From Branchiostoma floridae (Eukaryota; Chordata; Leptocardii; Amphioxiformes; Branchiostomatidae): a stretch of DNA of 64,000 bases. The notes under the pieces are model-generated. The model ran no database searches. It was given only the letters and a program-made list of their open reading frames with translations, and was not told the DNA's origin. The stretch spans positions 5,061,996 to 5,125,995 of the forward strand of contig NC_049983.1 in assembly GCF_000003815.2 (NCBI RefSeq), read 5' to 3'. Position 1 is the first letter of the stretch. Each line of letters begins with the position of its first letter. This document shows positions 23,884 to 35,700 of the stretch, piece by piece. The position numbers and the translations under genes are program-made.

Positions 23884-24200
23884 GACGTGCTTACACACGA
23901 CTGGGTTATACCGCCCCTTACGGGGTGATATACCCTTTTGCTGACTAATTACAAGACGGGGATGCGCCAGGTCTCCCGTACGGTTGAATGGTGTAAATCC
24001 CCGTATGGCTGATACGAGACGGAGGTTCGCCAGGCCTCCATCCGGGTACTAACTCCAGACAGCATGGTTTGCACCATCGCACCCCTACTCTTTTTCGAAA
24101 TGTGTGGTGGGTTCTACCACGTGCTCGAGGTGTGGCTCTCCTCAAACACGGGACATTTGACGTCCTATCAGAGGGACGGCCCTAGTCGAAGCTAGGTACT
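23884..24200. repeat. Interspersed repeat related to 52425-52540
   Basis: cgaaatgtgtggtgggttct, acgtgctcgaggtgtggctc and cctcaaacacgggacatttg parallel cgaagtgtgttgggttcttt and following sequence near 52446-52540. I recognise the block as a dispersed repeat but cannot assign a class. Confidence 0.45.
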
Positions 24201-24990
24201 CATTTTAACCCGAGTTGCGCTGCCAATAACGCCAAATGATCTCATCAAATTAATGTGTACATTACTATAAATCATGTAAATGAAGCCACATTTACATAAT
24301 CTACGAAGAAATGCTACTATAGCCTTCTTTGCTAAAACTCTTTAAAAAGCTTTCATGTGTTACTTGGGAAGAGATGATCAACTGATATGGTTAATGCCAA
24401 ATTGTTATAGTTCGTGTGTTCGTGTGTATAACGTGTGTTCGCATCTTTTGATGGATTGTTTAAAAAGGGCATGTAGGTAGGTATTGATGTTCTGAATAAA
24501 CCTTTTTAGGCACATTACAAGCCGAAACCCATTTAATGGTCAATTTGGGATATTCCGGCTGAGACTTATGTGTTGTGATAGAAACACTTAACACATGCAA
24601 CATGTCACCTGAAAATACAACTACATATCAATAGATATCAATAATGTGAATGGATCATTAAATGAAAGACTCATTTCAACTCCAGAGTGACCCAAATAAC
24701 CATGTTCAACAAAGCTGACGGAAGACCCATATCAGAGATTTAAGACGAAATAGCCCTTCATGAGTCATGACTTTATTTCGTATTTCAGAGATCGTGTGTA
24801 TTTACAGAATTACCGCTGTTGACCATAAAACAAAATCAACAACATCACTTTACATTCCACATTAGTACTGTGCCCAACATGACCAGAACAAATACGTACC
24901 GAGCTAGTCATCTACACATTACATGACACGCCAAGAATTCATCTTGTCATATTCTCTTATCAAATGTAAGAAAACTGTTTTTAATCAAGA
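24201..24990. other. Intergenic, no gene seen
   Basis: AT-rich, with a short family fragment near 24400-24480. No coding frame worth calling. Confidence 0.45.
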
Positions 24991-24996
24991 ATGCTA

Positions 24997-25336
24997 CGGT
25001 TACACATAGGCGAACATGGCCTCCCGACCTTCTCCCACCCATGGTTGGGAGTACAGGAGCTTGGCCGGTTGTGGTTTGCTGGTGGTCGGCGCGGTTGGCT
25101 GGAAATTTCGAAAATGTTCCGTTGTAGACGGGATATCAGAAAGCTGCTGGTTCGCTGATGGTTGACTGGTGCATGTGGTTGGATCTGAGTAAGTCGGTTG
25201 TTGAATTTTACTCACAAACCACGCCATAACCGCTACTGACTCAGCACAGATCCTTTGTCAAACCAAGATGACTAACACACAACCCAGCCGACACAAACAC
25301 TGCCGAAAAGGGGACATGTTAGGCTATGTGTAACCG
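24997..25336. mobile_element. Short terminal-inverted-repeat element related to 51467-52337
   Basis: The left end cggttacacataggcgaaca and the right end ggctatgtgtaaccg are inverted copies. Inside, cctcccgaccttctcccacc, gtacaggagcttggccggtt and gctggtggtcggcgc repeat the themes of the longer element at 51467-52337. The 75-codon frame inside it is therefore transposon-derived and not an exon. Confidence 0.6.
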
Positions 25337-26147
25337 GGGGTCCGAATTATGTTAAGGGCGGTGAAAACATCATATGACTAAATATTCTTATCAGCCTTAG
25401 TTTTCAGACGTGTCCAGGAGATTTCCAGTTCCCAGAAATACGGGTATCTACACAACTGTCATTTACTGACTTATAAACTTCTATACTGTTGTAAATGATA
25501 ATATACGAATCAATTTTTACAAATAGTAAAAATAGTAAAGATCATTCCTCTCCTCTTCAAATCACTCTATGGTCACAGAACTGAACTGTGAGAACAGAAG
25601 TTGAGTAGGATTATTCCTGTACAGGATTGCATTCCCGCCACAATACAATCAACTCTAACATGTTGGGGATTACTACACTTCAGACACAGCTAAGCTAGTT
25701 CTGTTCTTGTATCAGCACATAAATATTAGAACATCTATATCTATTCTATAAGGAAGGCTTAAGGTCCTTTGCCATACGGGAATTTTGAATGAAATAAGTT
25801 ACACAACCTTACATCTGGTGCAAACACAACCAGTACTTACTTGGGATGTAGTAAGTATGGATCGAAGATAGGTAAGACTAAACAGATGTCAGGTCCCAGA
25901 TCATTGCGATGGATCCAGGCATGGAAATAAAGTAAAGCGACAATGTATCTCCTAACAAACCAATGTCTTACTACAGCCAGTTTCTGGGTTATGTCTATTG
26001 CTACCGACATATGCCCTAGAGATTTCCTTTCAATTTGAAATTCAAATGAGGCATAAGATTTTATATCTGAGAAGCTAGAATCCCATGGTGGAAGACAACC
26101 ATCACAGTACGCCTCTTTATGTACTGTCAAATTTCTCAAGCGGCGGG
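25337..26147. other. Region 3' of gene A, no gene seen
   Basis: I searched the minus strand for an LRRCT exon that would complete gene A and saw none. The 100-codon minus frame at 25837-26139 has no LRR or cap motif. Confidence 0.5.
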
Positions 26148-26153
26148 TTTATT
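26148..26153 (-). terminator. Candidate poly(A) signal for gene A
   Basis: AATAAA on the minus strand, about 135 bases after the TAG at 26290-26288. The placement is typical of a vertebrate-like 3'UTR, but it rests on the motif alone. Confidence 0.4.
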
Positions 26154-26287
26154 TCCAGTTATTGACGCTACTTCACTACTGACGGCGCGTCATTTATACA
26201 GCGGTTGCTGTTGAGTGCAGCGTTTCATTTTCTATAGTACGGCGGTATTTATAGATTTGCTATAACTAGGATATATTTCTAATAACC

Positions 26288-26713
26288 CTATAGTGTTATT
26301 TCCACTTGCTCCTCGGACAGTCCCAGCGGTGCTGACGTCACAAAGTTGCCAGACAAGTCCAGAGTGCGCAGGTGCTGCAAGTCTGCCAGTGCCTTCCTGT
26401 CGATCCCTCCGTCCGTGAGTAAGTTGTTGGCCAGTTGAAGCAGCCGCAGCTTTGGCGTGTTGGAGAAAGCGTCTCCTGGTATGCGTCCAATGTCGTTGTC
26501 CTTGAGGTACAGGTATTCTAGCGAGGCAGGCAGGTTGCTGGGGACCTCTGTGAGATAGTTAGCGGACATGTCCAGGCTGTACAGCTCCAGCAGCAGTTCG
26601 AACGCGCCGCTCTCGATCTTGTCGTCCGTGATGCGGTTGTTCTGCAGGTACAGCCACTTCAGGTTGGTCAGCTGGGTGAAGGCGCCGCGCTTTATGGCTG
26701 TCAGGTCGTTACT
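26288..26713 (-). CDS. Gene A exon 10 (last LRRs and stop)
   Basis: The acceptor CATTGCCATTGCAG gives LFLQ^[12 protein letters not shown]. About six LRRs follow ([46 protein letters not shown]), then a short tail and TAG. The final LRR is not followed by an LRRCT. Either this is a genuine uncapped end or I have missed a donor and later exons. Confidence 0.82.
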   Translation of the reverse strand, partial: SNDLTAIKRGAFTQLTNLKWLYLQNNRITDDKIESGAFELLLELYSLDMSANYLTEVPSNLPASLEYLYLKDNDIGRIPGDAFSNTPKLRLLQLANNLLTDGGIDRKALADLQHLRTLDLSGNFVTSAPLGLSEEQVEITL

Positions 26714-29700
26714 CTGCAATGGCAATGGAAGTGCACCGGGATTTGGTCATGCAAAACATAGACGTGGTACATACAGAGGCAGGGTAAGCAAATGTGATGA
26801 GAACGACAATGAGAGCAGCCCAGTGGAAATCAAAAGGTCAACAGATTAACTGTCATTCATTCCAAATCAACGATGTGTTATCTTAGCACGTGTACATATC
26901 TTAATTCAGATTTTAAACTGCAGGTGGGCCAAAATAACACAAAATAATAATATAACCATTCAAATTACAGACGTGTGGTTACGTATCGTCTTGTTCGTCA
27001 AAATGCCACTTTTTGCCGCGATCTTCTTTGTTTCTCTTACAATAACAATGCCGCCATAAACATGTCAAAACTTTTACCTTCCCTATGAAGGTTATGTTTT
27101 TGGAGTTCGTGTGTGTGAGTGAGTATGTCCGTGAGCTGATGGATGGACTGTCCTAATATATTGTGATATTGTGTGTAGATATTTGATGATAATTCCTATC
27201 AAATGCAAGACGTCAGCGTTCCGTCACACGTATTATGCATTAAAAATAAAGTAGTTAAGGCCACCTGTAAGAGATAGTCTGGATCTCCCCTGCACTTTGT
27301 CCACTTCATGTGGGTGAAATTCCTGTGTAGTTTTTGCACGTTATATTTCGTTATATTTCGTTACGTATATGCGGAGAAAGAGCCATGATACGCGGATTAT
27401 GCCTTATACATGACCTGCATATCTATTCATGTATGTTGTTATTGCAACGTTATTGTACAAGTGATGTCTTATGTGTGGGAGGGTACACCTGCCCCCCCCC
27501 CCGCTCCCTCACTCTGTAATAATAAATAGATGAATAATAGTATCCTTTTTTGAGGTGCGTAATTATTGGCCCTCCAGTATGAGTGATGCGGAAATCGTCG
27601 TCTGGAGCCTAAAGTCACCTATGTGCTAAAGCGACCATCCTGAAGCAGATGCCTAATTCCACACAAAGCAGAAAACTTGTCGATGGGCGGGTGGGTGGGT
27701 GGGACGCTTCAGGCTCCAGACTTTGCCGGAGGGCCAGCACACAGAAGAATGATATATTCCTGCGCGCATCTCTTATTTATAGGGGGAGTGACGTCATACT
27801 TTTCGGTCCAATCATTGTGCACCTCAAATAGGTGTTGTTTAGACTGTGGCTTCCTAAGGTACGGCAGCAGAACTTTTCATATATCGTGTTTTTACATATA
27901 TGTGCTCTGGACAAGCGATGTTTGGTTGGTGGGAAGCTTTTAGCTTGTAGTCGGGAAGAAGTGACATACATTTGGGCCTTCAACCGGCTTTCTTTGCAGG
28001 GGGCGCTTCAGATGCAGACTTTAAGCAGGAGGGAAGTCAAGAAGGGAGTCATGAATTTTCATGATTTTTTTATGCAAATTAGAAACTGGTGTGCATAATT
28101 AATGAGGATATGTATGTATGTTTCAATCGTGCCGAATTACAGGAACTTCTTACTCTGTACATATGTAAGTAGTTGTTTTTACTCCAGTCATCAAAAACAT
28201 TTCAAGCAGGCGCGTCACACAAAGTGTACCTGCAAGAAGAGATATCTGAGTCCTTCCGGCAGGTTGTCCGGCGGCAGGGTCAGCAGGTTGTCGGATATGT
28301 CCAGCGTCTCCAGCTGCGGCAGGAACGTGAAGGCAGTCGGGTGCAGGCCCGACGTGCGCAGGAGGTTGTTGCTCAAATCCAGCTCAGTCAGCGAGCCCAC
28401 CTTCTTGAAGGATTGCAAGGGTAATGTGGAGAGCTCGTTACCTGTTGAGATGGGAAGAAGCACAGAACGCCAGAGAGGTCATCACGTATATCTTTAAACC
28501 ACGCATTGAGAAAACATTTTCCGTACGTTTCATTTACGCGGGGATTTTAATAAGGACTGACCCACGCACGTCCAGATATGAGAGGACGCTAAACTTACAT
28601 CACAAAGCACATTTCTACAGGCAATATGTCTGTTTTTATTGTATAACTCCTAATAGTCTTTCTTTGACATATACAGCTGTTTGTATTGGGTGAGGTGGGA
28701 TAGTAGAGCCAGTTGAATCCAGAGCAGTCGGTATGGTTGGGAATAGATAGCAAAAGTACTCATTAAAGGTTTGGGGAACTATTTTCTATTACCTAACAGA
28801 AACGAAACGTTTTAGATGTTTTAAGTTTGTCAGTCAATGGGAAAACAGTTAACATAAACATCATTCGTGGAATCGTGTTCAATATCTGAACCACCTACAG
28901 TAACTGGGAATGGCTGATTGAACAGCCAACGTATCATTGCCAACGCTAACCTTCAAGGTAAAGTTTTTGTAGACTTCTCGGCAGGTCCCCAGGGATGGAT
29001 GTTAGGTTGTTTTTGGACAGGTCGAGCAGCTGCAAGTCTCCCAGGCCATCAAACGCCTGATCGGCGACCCTACGGGGCAAAAGACGGTACAAACAACTCT
29101 TTCTTATCCTATTATGGTACGATTAGTAGTTCTTTTTAAAGATAACCACGTTCCCCATGCATAGCCCCGGTGACTTGCATCCTACGATGGGATTCTTCAC
29201 CACGACGACAGAGCCACATTGAGTTACATTATAACACGGTTGTGCAAGTACCTGTGTTAAAGTTAAGTTACAGTTTGCCCATACATCTACAGATGCGTAG
29301 GGTGGCGCCCATCTTCACTTCGAAGCCCTTGGGCCATACATTTGTACAAGTCACTACAGCAGGGGGCTGGTCCGCTGGTAGTGATGTGTTTTCAACTTCC
29401 ATACTCTTCCTCATTTGTGCTAATAAGCAGAGCAGTATGTATCATTTTTTATCATCAGTCTTTAATTTGGTATGACTCGGTCGGGGATCGAACTCACGAC
29501 CTACCGAATGCAAGGCGAACACTCTACCCACTCGGCCATTGCACCGGTTACCTGTGTACCTGGGTTACTTAGGAATCGCAGATTAATCATAGGTCAAAAG
29601 TGCGACTACGAGTGTCGTGCAATGGAAAATATATTTTTTTCATCGTTGCACGATTTCATATCCCCACTAAGGTCATTATTAAGCCCCGCAGTTGAGGCAG

Positions 29701-32700
29701 TTACGAGAGGTGCGATTTCACACCAGTACCATGCACTGAGGTCATGTGTATGACTACTTGGTGAAAAATCGTACGACGTCGACGCAGGAACAATTTTGAA
29801 CTGTTGGTGATAACTATTTACGCGGTATGCTATCGCAAGTCGACCGGACGATGTACGTGACCGGGGCTTTCCTGGCAAGTCTATTCTCTCTAATAACACA
29901 TGGAGGGCAGGCTGTGGCAGATACAAACAACCATAGCAATAAACAATGGACGTGTATTGACTGACTTGTTATTGGTGAGCCGGTTGCCTCTCACATACAG
30001 ACGCTTCAGCTGAGGTAAGGTGGAGAAGGTGAACGGTTCCAGCGCCGTGATACGGTTGTCCTGGAGGAAGAGCTGGTGCAGCGTCCGGGGCAGGTTGTAC
30101 GGAACGGCACCCAGGCTGTTATTGGACAGGTACAGTCGCTCCAAACTGATCATTCCTGCAGTAAGTCATGAAATGTATTCAGTATAATTGACTGCCTAGT
30201 TGGAAGGTCAAAATACCAATTTAGCTAGTGAAATACCTTAAATAAAGTTTGATTTGATTTGAAATGTACCAACATCTTACGTCTTTTCTTGACAAACCGC
30301 CAAAAGAGGGCTGAGCATGCAGTCATCCTTTTACTAAAACAAATGAACTCATTATGATATTCTACTTTTATTTCAAGGTTACTGTTCCACAAACGACAAT
30401 GAGACTGAGTGTAAAAGAGATATATTGTAACAGAATAGTACAAACCTTCGAACGCTTCGTCCGCGATGCCGTCGTTAGTAAGGCTGTTGTTGTTTAGGTA
30501 AAGCCTTTCCAAGTCCTGCAGCTCATAAAACTTGTATGGGGGTATCTTTGTAAGCCTGTTGTCCTCTAGTGACAGGACCTCTAGTGATTTGGGCAGTTCG
30601 GACGGGACCGACCTCAGGCGGTTTTGAGACAGGATGAGGTACTTGAGGTTGCTCACTCCCTCGAGGGAACCTGGAGTGATGCCGTCATCCGTCAGGGCGT
30701 TGTTTTCCAGGTACAGCCGCTCGAGGTTCCCAGTTTGGGACAGAGCCGTGGGAGGGATGGTAGAGATGTAGTTATTATCCAGGTATAGTGATTTCAGCGT
30801 GGGAGGCAGATCAACCGGGACTGATGACAGACTGTTCCCTGACAAGTACAGATATTCCAGCTTGCGGAGCCCGTTGAACGCTCCTTGCTCGATCCCGTCA
30901 TTGGTGACGAGGTTGTTATGGATCTCGAGGACTCGTAGCTGTGGTACGTTAGCCAGGTCTTTTACTTTGATGTTAGCGATGCTGTTATCGTCCAGGTAAA
31001 GGTGCCTTGTATCTGGTGGGAGATCGGATGGAATAGTTGTTAGGCCGAGTTTGCTGCAGTCGACGTAGCCGTAGTTGTCGCATGTACAGCCGAGAGGGCA
31101 CACGGTGGCGCGCGGGGCGGCGGCAGTGGTTGCGGGCGGCACGGTTGGCACCCCGTTTAGTTTTCCAGGTTGGAAGTCGCCGTCGATAGGCAGACCGCCA
31201 ATCGGCAGTTGGGAGGGAAGTTCAAGGAACGCAGGCGGCTGTTCGCTTGGTAGTAGGTTAGTTTCGCCTTGTGTCTGTCGCTCACAGAGTTCTGCAATGC
31301 TGTCGATGCTCCTTTCCGCCAGGTTAGATGGAGATGAGCACTGTGTCCTGTCTATATCAGGCACGTAAACTAAGCTGTTCTCGATCCAACTCACCAGGGG
31401 GCACAGACGGAAGTCACAACTCCACGGGTTGTCATTCAGAGCAATAAGCTGCAAAGACGGGTTTTTGTTGAGAATCCATCCCATAGATGCCTCGGAGATG
31501 CTACTTATCTGGTTGTAATCAAAGTAGCCATACTCCAAGCTGTTTGGCATGTTGTTGGGCACGTCTGTCAGCAGGTTGTTGGACATGTACAAGTAGAGGA
31601 GGTTATCCATTCCACTGAAGGCTTCACTGTCAATGTTCTCACTGACAATCTCGTTGTTCTGAAGTTCCAGAACCCGCAGGTTGGACAGGCGTCTGAAAAT
31701 CCCCGCTGGGATAGAGGTGATGTTGTTATTGTTGAGATATAAGTGCCAAGCGTTTGCTGGGAGATTAGGGGGGATTTCGATTAGACCCTGGTAGCCACAG
31801 TCGATATAGCCTTCGATACACCGGCAGCTGTCTGGACACGTGTCTTCTCCTGTGTCTTCCTCATCGTAATCAGCAATGGTCGTTCTCTCGACATTGTAAG
31901 GCGCCACGGTAGTTCTCTGCCTCCCTACAACTGGCGGGAAGGTAGGGAAATACAGATCTGGGAAGCTGGGCACTGCTGGTGGGCGCAGTGGGTTAACATC
32001 AGGGCGGTTAGGAAATCCAGGCGTCAGGTATCCCGAACCCTCTCCAGAGCCTTCCTCCGTTGTGATTGGCTCCTTGGGCGTCTCTGGCTGTCGCGGTTCT
32101 TCTGTCACTGCTTCTGGCACCGTGTCGCAAATCTCTTCAACAGTAAAGCCCCCGACCGGCTGCTCGCGACGGTAGGATGGTGAGGCACACAATACTTTGT
32201 CGCGATTTGGAACTTCCATGTCTGTTTCATCTAGCCACTGTCTGAGAAAGCAGAGCCTAGCGTCACAAGCCCACGGATTCTCGTGCAGGGAGACCCAGTT
32301 CAGAGATGGCTGGCTGCTTAGAGTTGACAGGACGGAGTCTGTGACAGTCCGAATCTGGTTTCCGTCTAGGTCTATGTACTGTAGTGTGTACGGCAAATTG
32401 ACTGGAAGGTCTGTGAGCTGATTCTTGGACAAAAATAGATACAAAAGGTTGTCCAGTCCGACAAAGCTGTCATCTGCAATCTGGTCGCTTGTTATCTGGT
32501 TATGTTGCATCTCCAATACCGTCAGTCTTTTCAGATTGGAGAATATCCTGGATGGAATGGACTTGATATTGTTGTGGTTGAGGTAAAGATGCTCTGTGGT
32601 GGACGGCAAGTTTCTCGGCACTTCGTTAAGTTGGGCATAACTACAGTCCACGTACTCGTACTCACACCGGCACGCATCGGGACATGCGCCGTCAGCTTCA

Positions 32701-35700
32701 GGGAAGATCTCGCCCTCCGTGGGTACTCTGGATGTTGGACGGGGTCTGCTAGATGTCCACGGCGGTCGGGTCGCCTTGGGACGCGGTCTTGTGGGAGGGC
32801 GGTAAGTTGTTCTTGTAATGAGGAAGGAAGGCTCTGTCGTCGTTGGGAAGTCACCAGATATCTCCTCCTCCTCTTCTGTCGGCTGTGCGGCTGTAACACG
32901 TTCTACGACCGGTACGTCTGTGAAGGGAGCTTGGTCGCTACACATCTCTTCTTCCGAGATATTTTCCACCAGTAGCCCTTGTCGGGAGCTTGGTTCCATA
33001 CAGACAACTTTCTCTCTGAAGGGGATGGTGACACGAGTGGTGGAGAGCCAGCGGCGGAACGCACACATGCTGCCGGGGGTGCACTCGTACGGGTTCTGAT
33101 GGAGGGACAGCCACGTTAGGGATGGTACAGCCTCCTGGAACTGTTGCAGCCTAAGGTAGGAAAGGTGTGAACATCATTGTCACCTTATTACAACATGTAA
33201 CGTTATGGACAAATCATTGCACCACTTGTTACGTTAGTTTAGTACTTCACTTGGCTATAAGGTTTATCATGAAAAGAATCAAAAGAAACTGTTCTGTGCA
33301 TCTTACTTTATATCCACATAGAGGAAAGAACAACGTCTTGATTGGCAGATGAGAATGATGACCGTTGCTATTAATCAATGAAACGTATCATGTCCAAAGA
33401 TGATGCGCGCTAGAATTAAAAAAAAATACACAATACAGAGTGAAAATGTGTGCTTTTCGTCTATTTTTAGTGAATGCTATGCAGCTTAATACGATATTTC
33501 TATCATTAACAAACACAGCACAATCTATCGTGTTTGAGGTATAGAAATGTTTTGCGAAATTCACCTTTCGCTGGGAACACCGGTGATGTTGTTTTCTTCG
33601 ACAAAAAGGTACTCCAGCGATGCGGGCAGGACCAGCGGGATCTGAGTCAGCCTGTTGCCGGTGAGGTACAGGTACACCATGTTGGCCGGGCCGTCAAACG
33701 CACGCTGGCCAATGTTCTCACTAGTGATCATGTTGTACTGAATTTCCAGCACCTGGAGAATAGCGGTGTGGTGAGCAAGTCAATTTCTAGCCAGCAAGGT
33801 CGTTCTGTGTAAAGTATATTTGCTCAAACTCACTAATATTCTATTTCCTTTTTTTCCACACCAGGAAGACCCCTTCGTGTCCTAACAGACCCCCTGTCAC
33901 TATCAATGAAACTCTGGCTAGCCAAACGTCCAGCTGAAATGTGCCCTGTACCTGAAGCCGGGCGAGGCTGGAGAAGACGCCGTCCGGGATTTCCGTGATG
34001 AAGTTGTTGTCCAGGTAGAGATGCTGTGTGTTGGGCGGGATGTCTGAGGGGATCTCCGTCAGGCCGGCCTTACCGCAGTCAACCAGATCGTTGTTACAGG
34101 AGCATTTGGACGGACAAGGCACTGTCCCTGCAGTACAATGTATTTATAACAGTAAATTGACTAGAAATGATGTTCAGTTTGTCACAGACAAACGTGTAAT
34201 CAATTTTTTTTTCTCGATCAGCTCTTACAATAGTCAGGAATTGCACTTTCCCATTCATAAGATTTGTCCCAGTCACACCAAAATGAATGCCTGGCTGTGC
34301 CTGAGTGTGTACCTGGTTGGACAGGCGCTCTCTCCGTCACTGCTGTTGGGTACGGCCGCCCTTCCGTTACCCGCGGTCGTGTCGGAGTCGGCTGGGTTGG
34401 ACGTGTGGCCACTGTGGCATAAAACAACAAACTAACTACCATACTCACAATGCCAACATAAAACTAGCTTTACTTCAATTATTATGTGTGAATAGAGAGA
34501 ACTGTTCTGCCATCTATCATCTATTTCTTCCTAGAAGTACATGTATTACGTTATTGGATTGTCAATATTGTGACCTGTGTAAGTTAGCTAAAGGTGTACA
34601 TAACCAAGCATAAATTATGCAGATGTGAAAGTCATTAACATAATCAAAATATTTCATGTAGGTACGAGGTCCCCGAACTCTTGTTTTGACTATATTTAAA
34701 TATTTTCAATTTCTATTCTTTTGCTGTATTATTTTTTCGGATGGTAACGGTAAAAAACCGCTAGTGCAGGTGGGCTAGCCCGTGCTTACACAATCTCTCC
34801 CTGGCTGGGGTTAATGCCCCCCTCCCCGAGGTGGCGGCAACTGAAGGGCCGGCCGCTAGGAGCGCGATTTTAGTCAGGCTACATGTGGGCAAAGGTCACC
34901 AAATACCGGCACGCGCCGAGGGTCCAGTTTAAGTGTGTTCTAGGCTTCTAGCCTATTTTAGACTTGTAAAAGACCTTGTCTATGTAGATGTGCTGGGCGA
35001 AATCGTAAATTGGTGATGCAGTGCAGGGTGTAGATGTGGTCAGAAAGTAAGGCCCATTTGTTGGCCTGTGAGGACTATTTAAAATTTCAAATTGTCAATT
35101 CTTTGCAAATGCCGAGTTTTAAAATTTCAGAAATTTTTTTGATAGGACTTTTTTGACACGTGACATATTATGATTATCATTGATGCCTTATGCCCAGGTT
35201 AAACTGTCCTGACAACATCATTTCACAGAATCCCATTTTGACCACCAACACCCATAAGAAACACATCAGAGGTACGAAACAGTAATCATATTTTAAAAAA
35301 TGTCCAATTCCTACAGACACTACGCTCACCTCTTTCTTCCTGTGTTGTCAGTGGTCTTACAGGGGGCGCCTGTGTCTCCATGGGCGTCTCCCTATCTGTG
35401 ACAAGTTCCCTGTCCGGTGCAGCAGTTGGTGATGGGAGCCCCTGGCACAGGGAGGCCGTGCTGAGCGAGTCCAGCGTCTGTCCACGAAGTGACTCCGGCA
35501 TGTAGCAAGCGATGCGGTCTCGAGCCTCGATCCGTACTTCACTCGTGTCCATCCACCGCCTGAGGGAGCACAGCGGTGCCTCACAACTCCACGGGTTCTC
35601 CTGGAGAGTCAAGCTCTGAAGGCTGGGGATGTCCTCAAATATACCCCCTTCTATGGACTCAAACCCGCAGTTATTCAGTTGTATATCCTGTAATTCAGGA

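Noticed and set aside
25000-25227. 75-codon minus frame considered as a C-terminal exon of gene A
   Set aside because: It lies inside a terminal-inverted-repeat element related to 51467-52337 and has no LRR or cap motif.
32502-32975. 157-codon plus-strand frame opposite gene A exon 6
   Set aside because: Shadow of a low-complexity linker and LRRs on the other strand.
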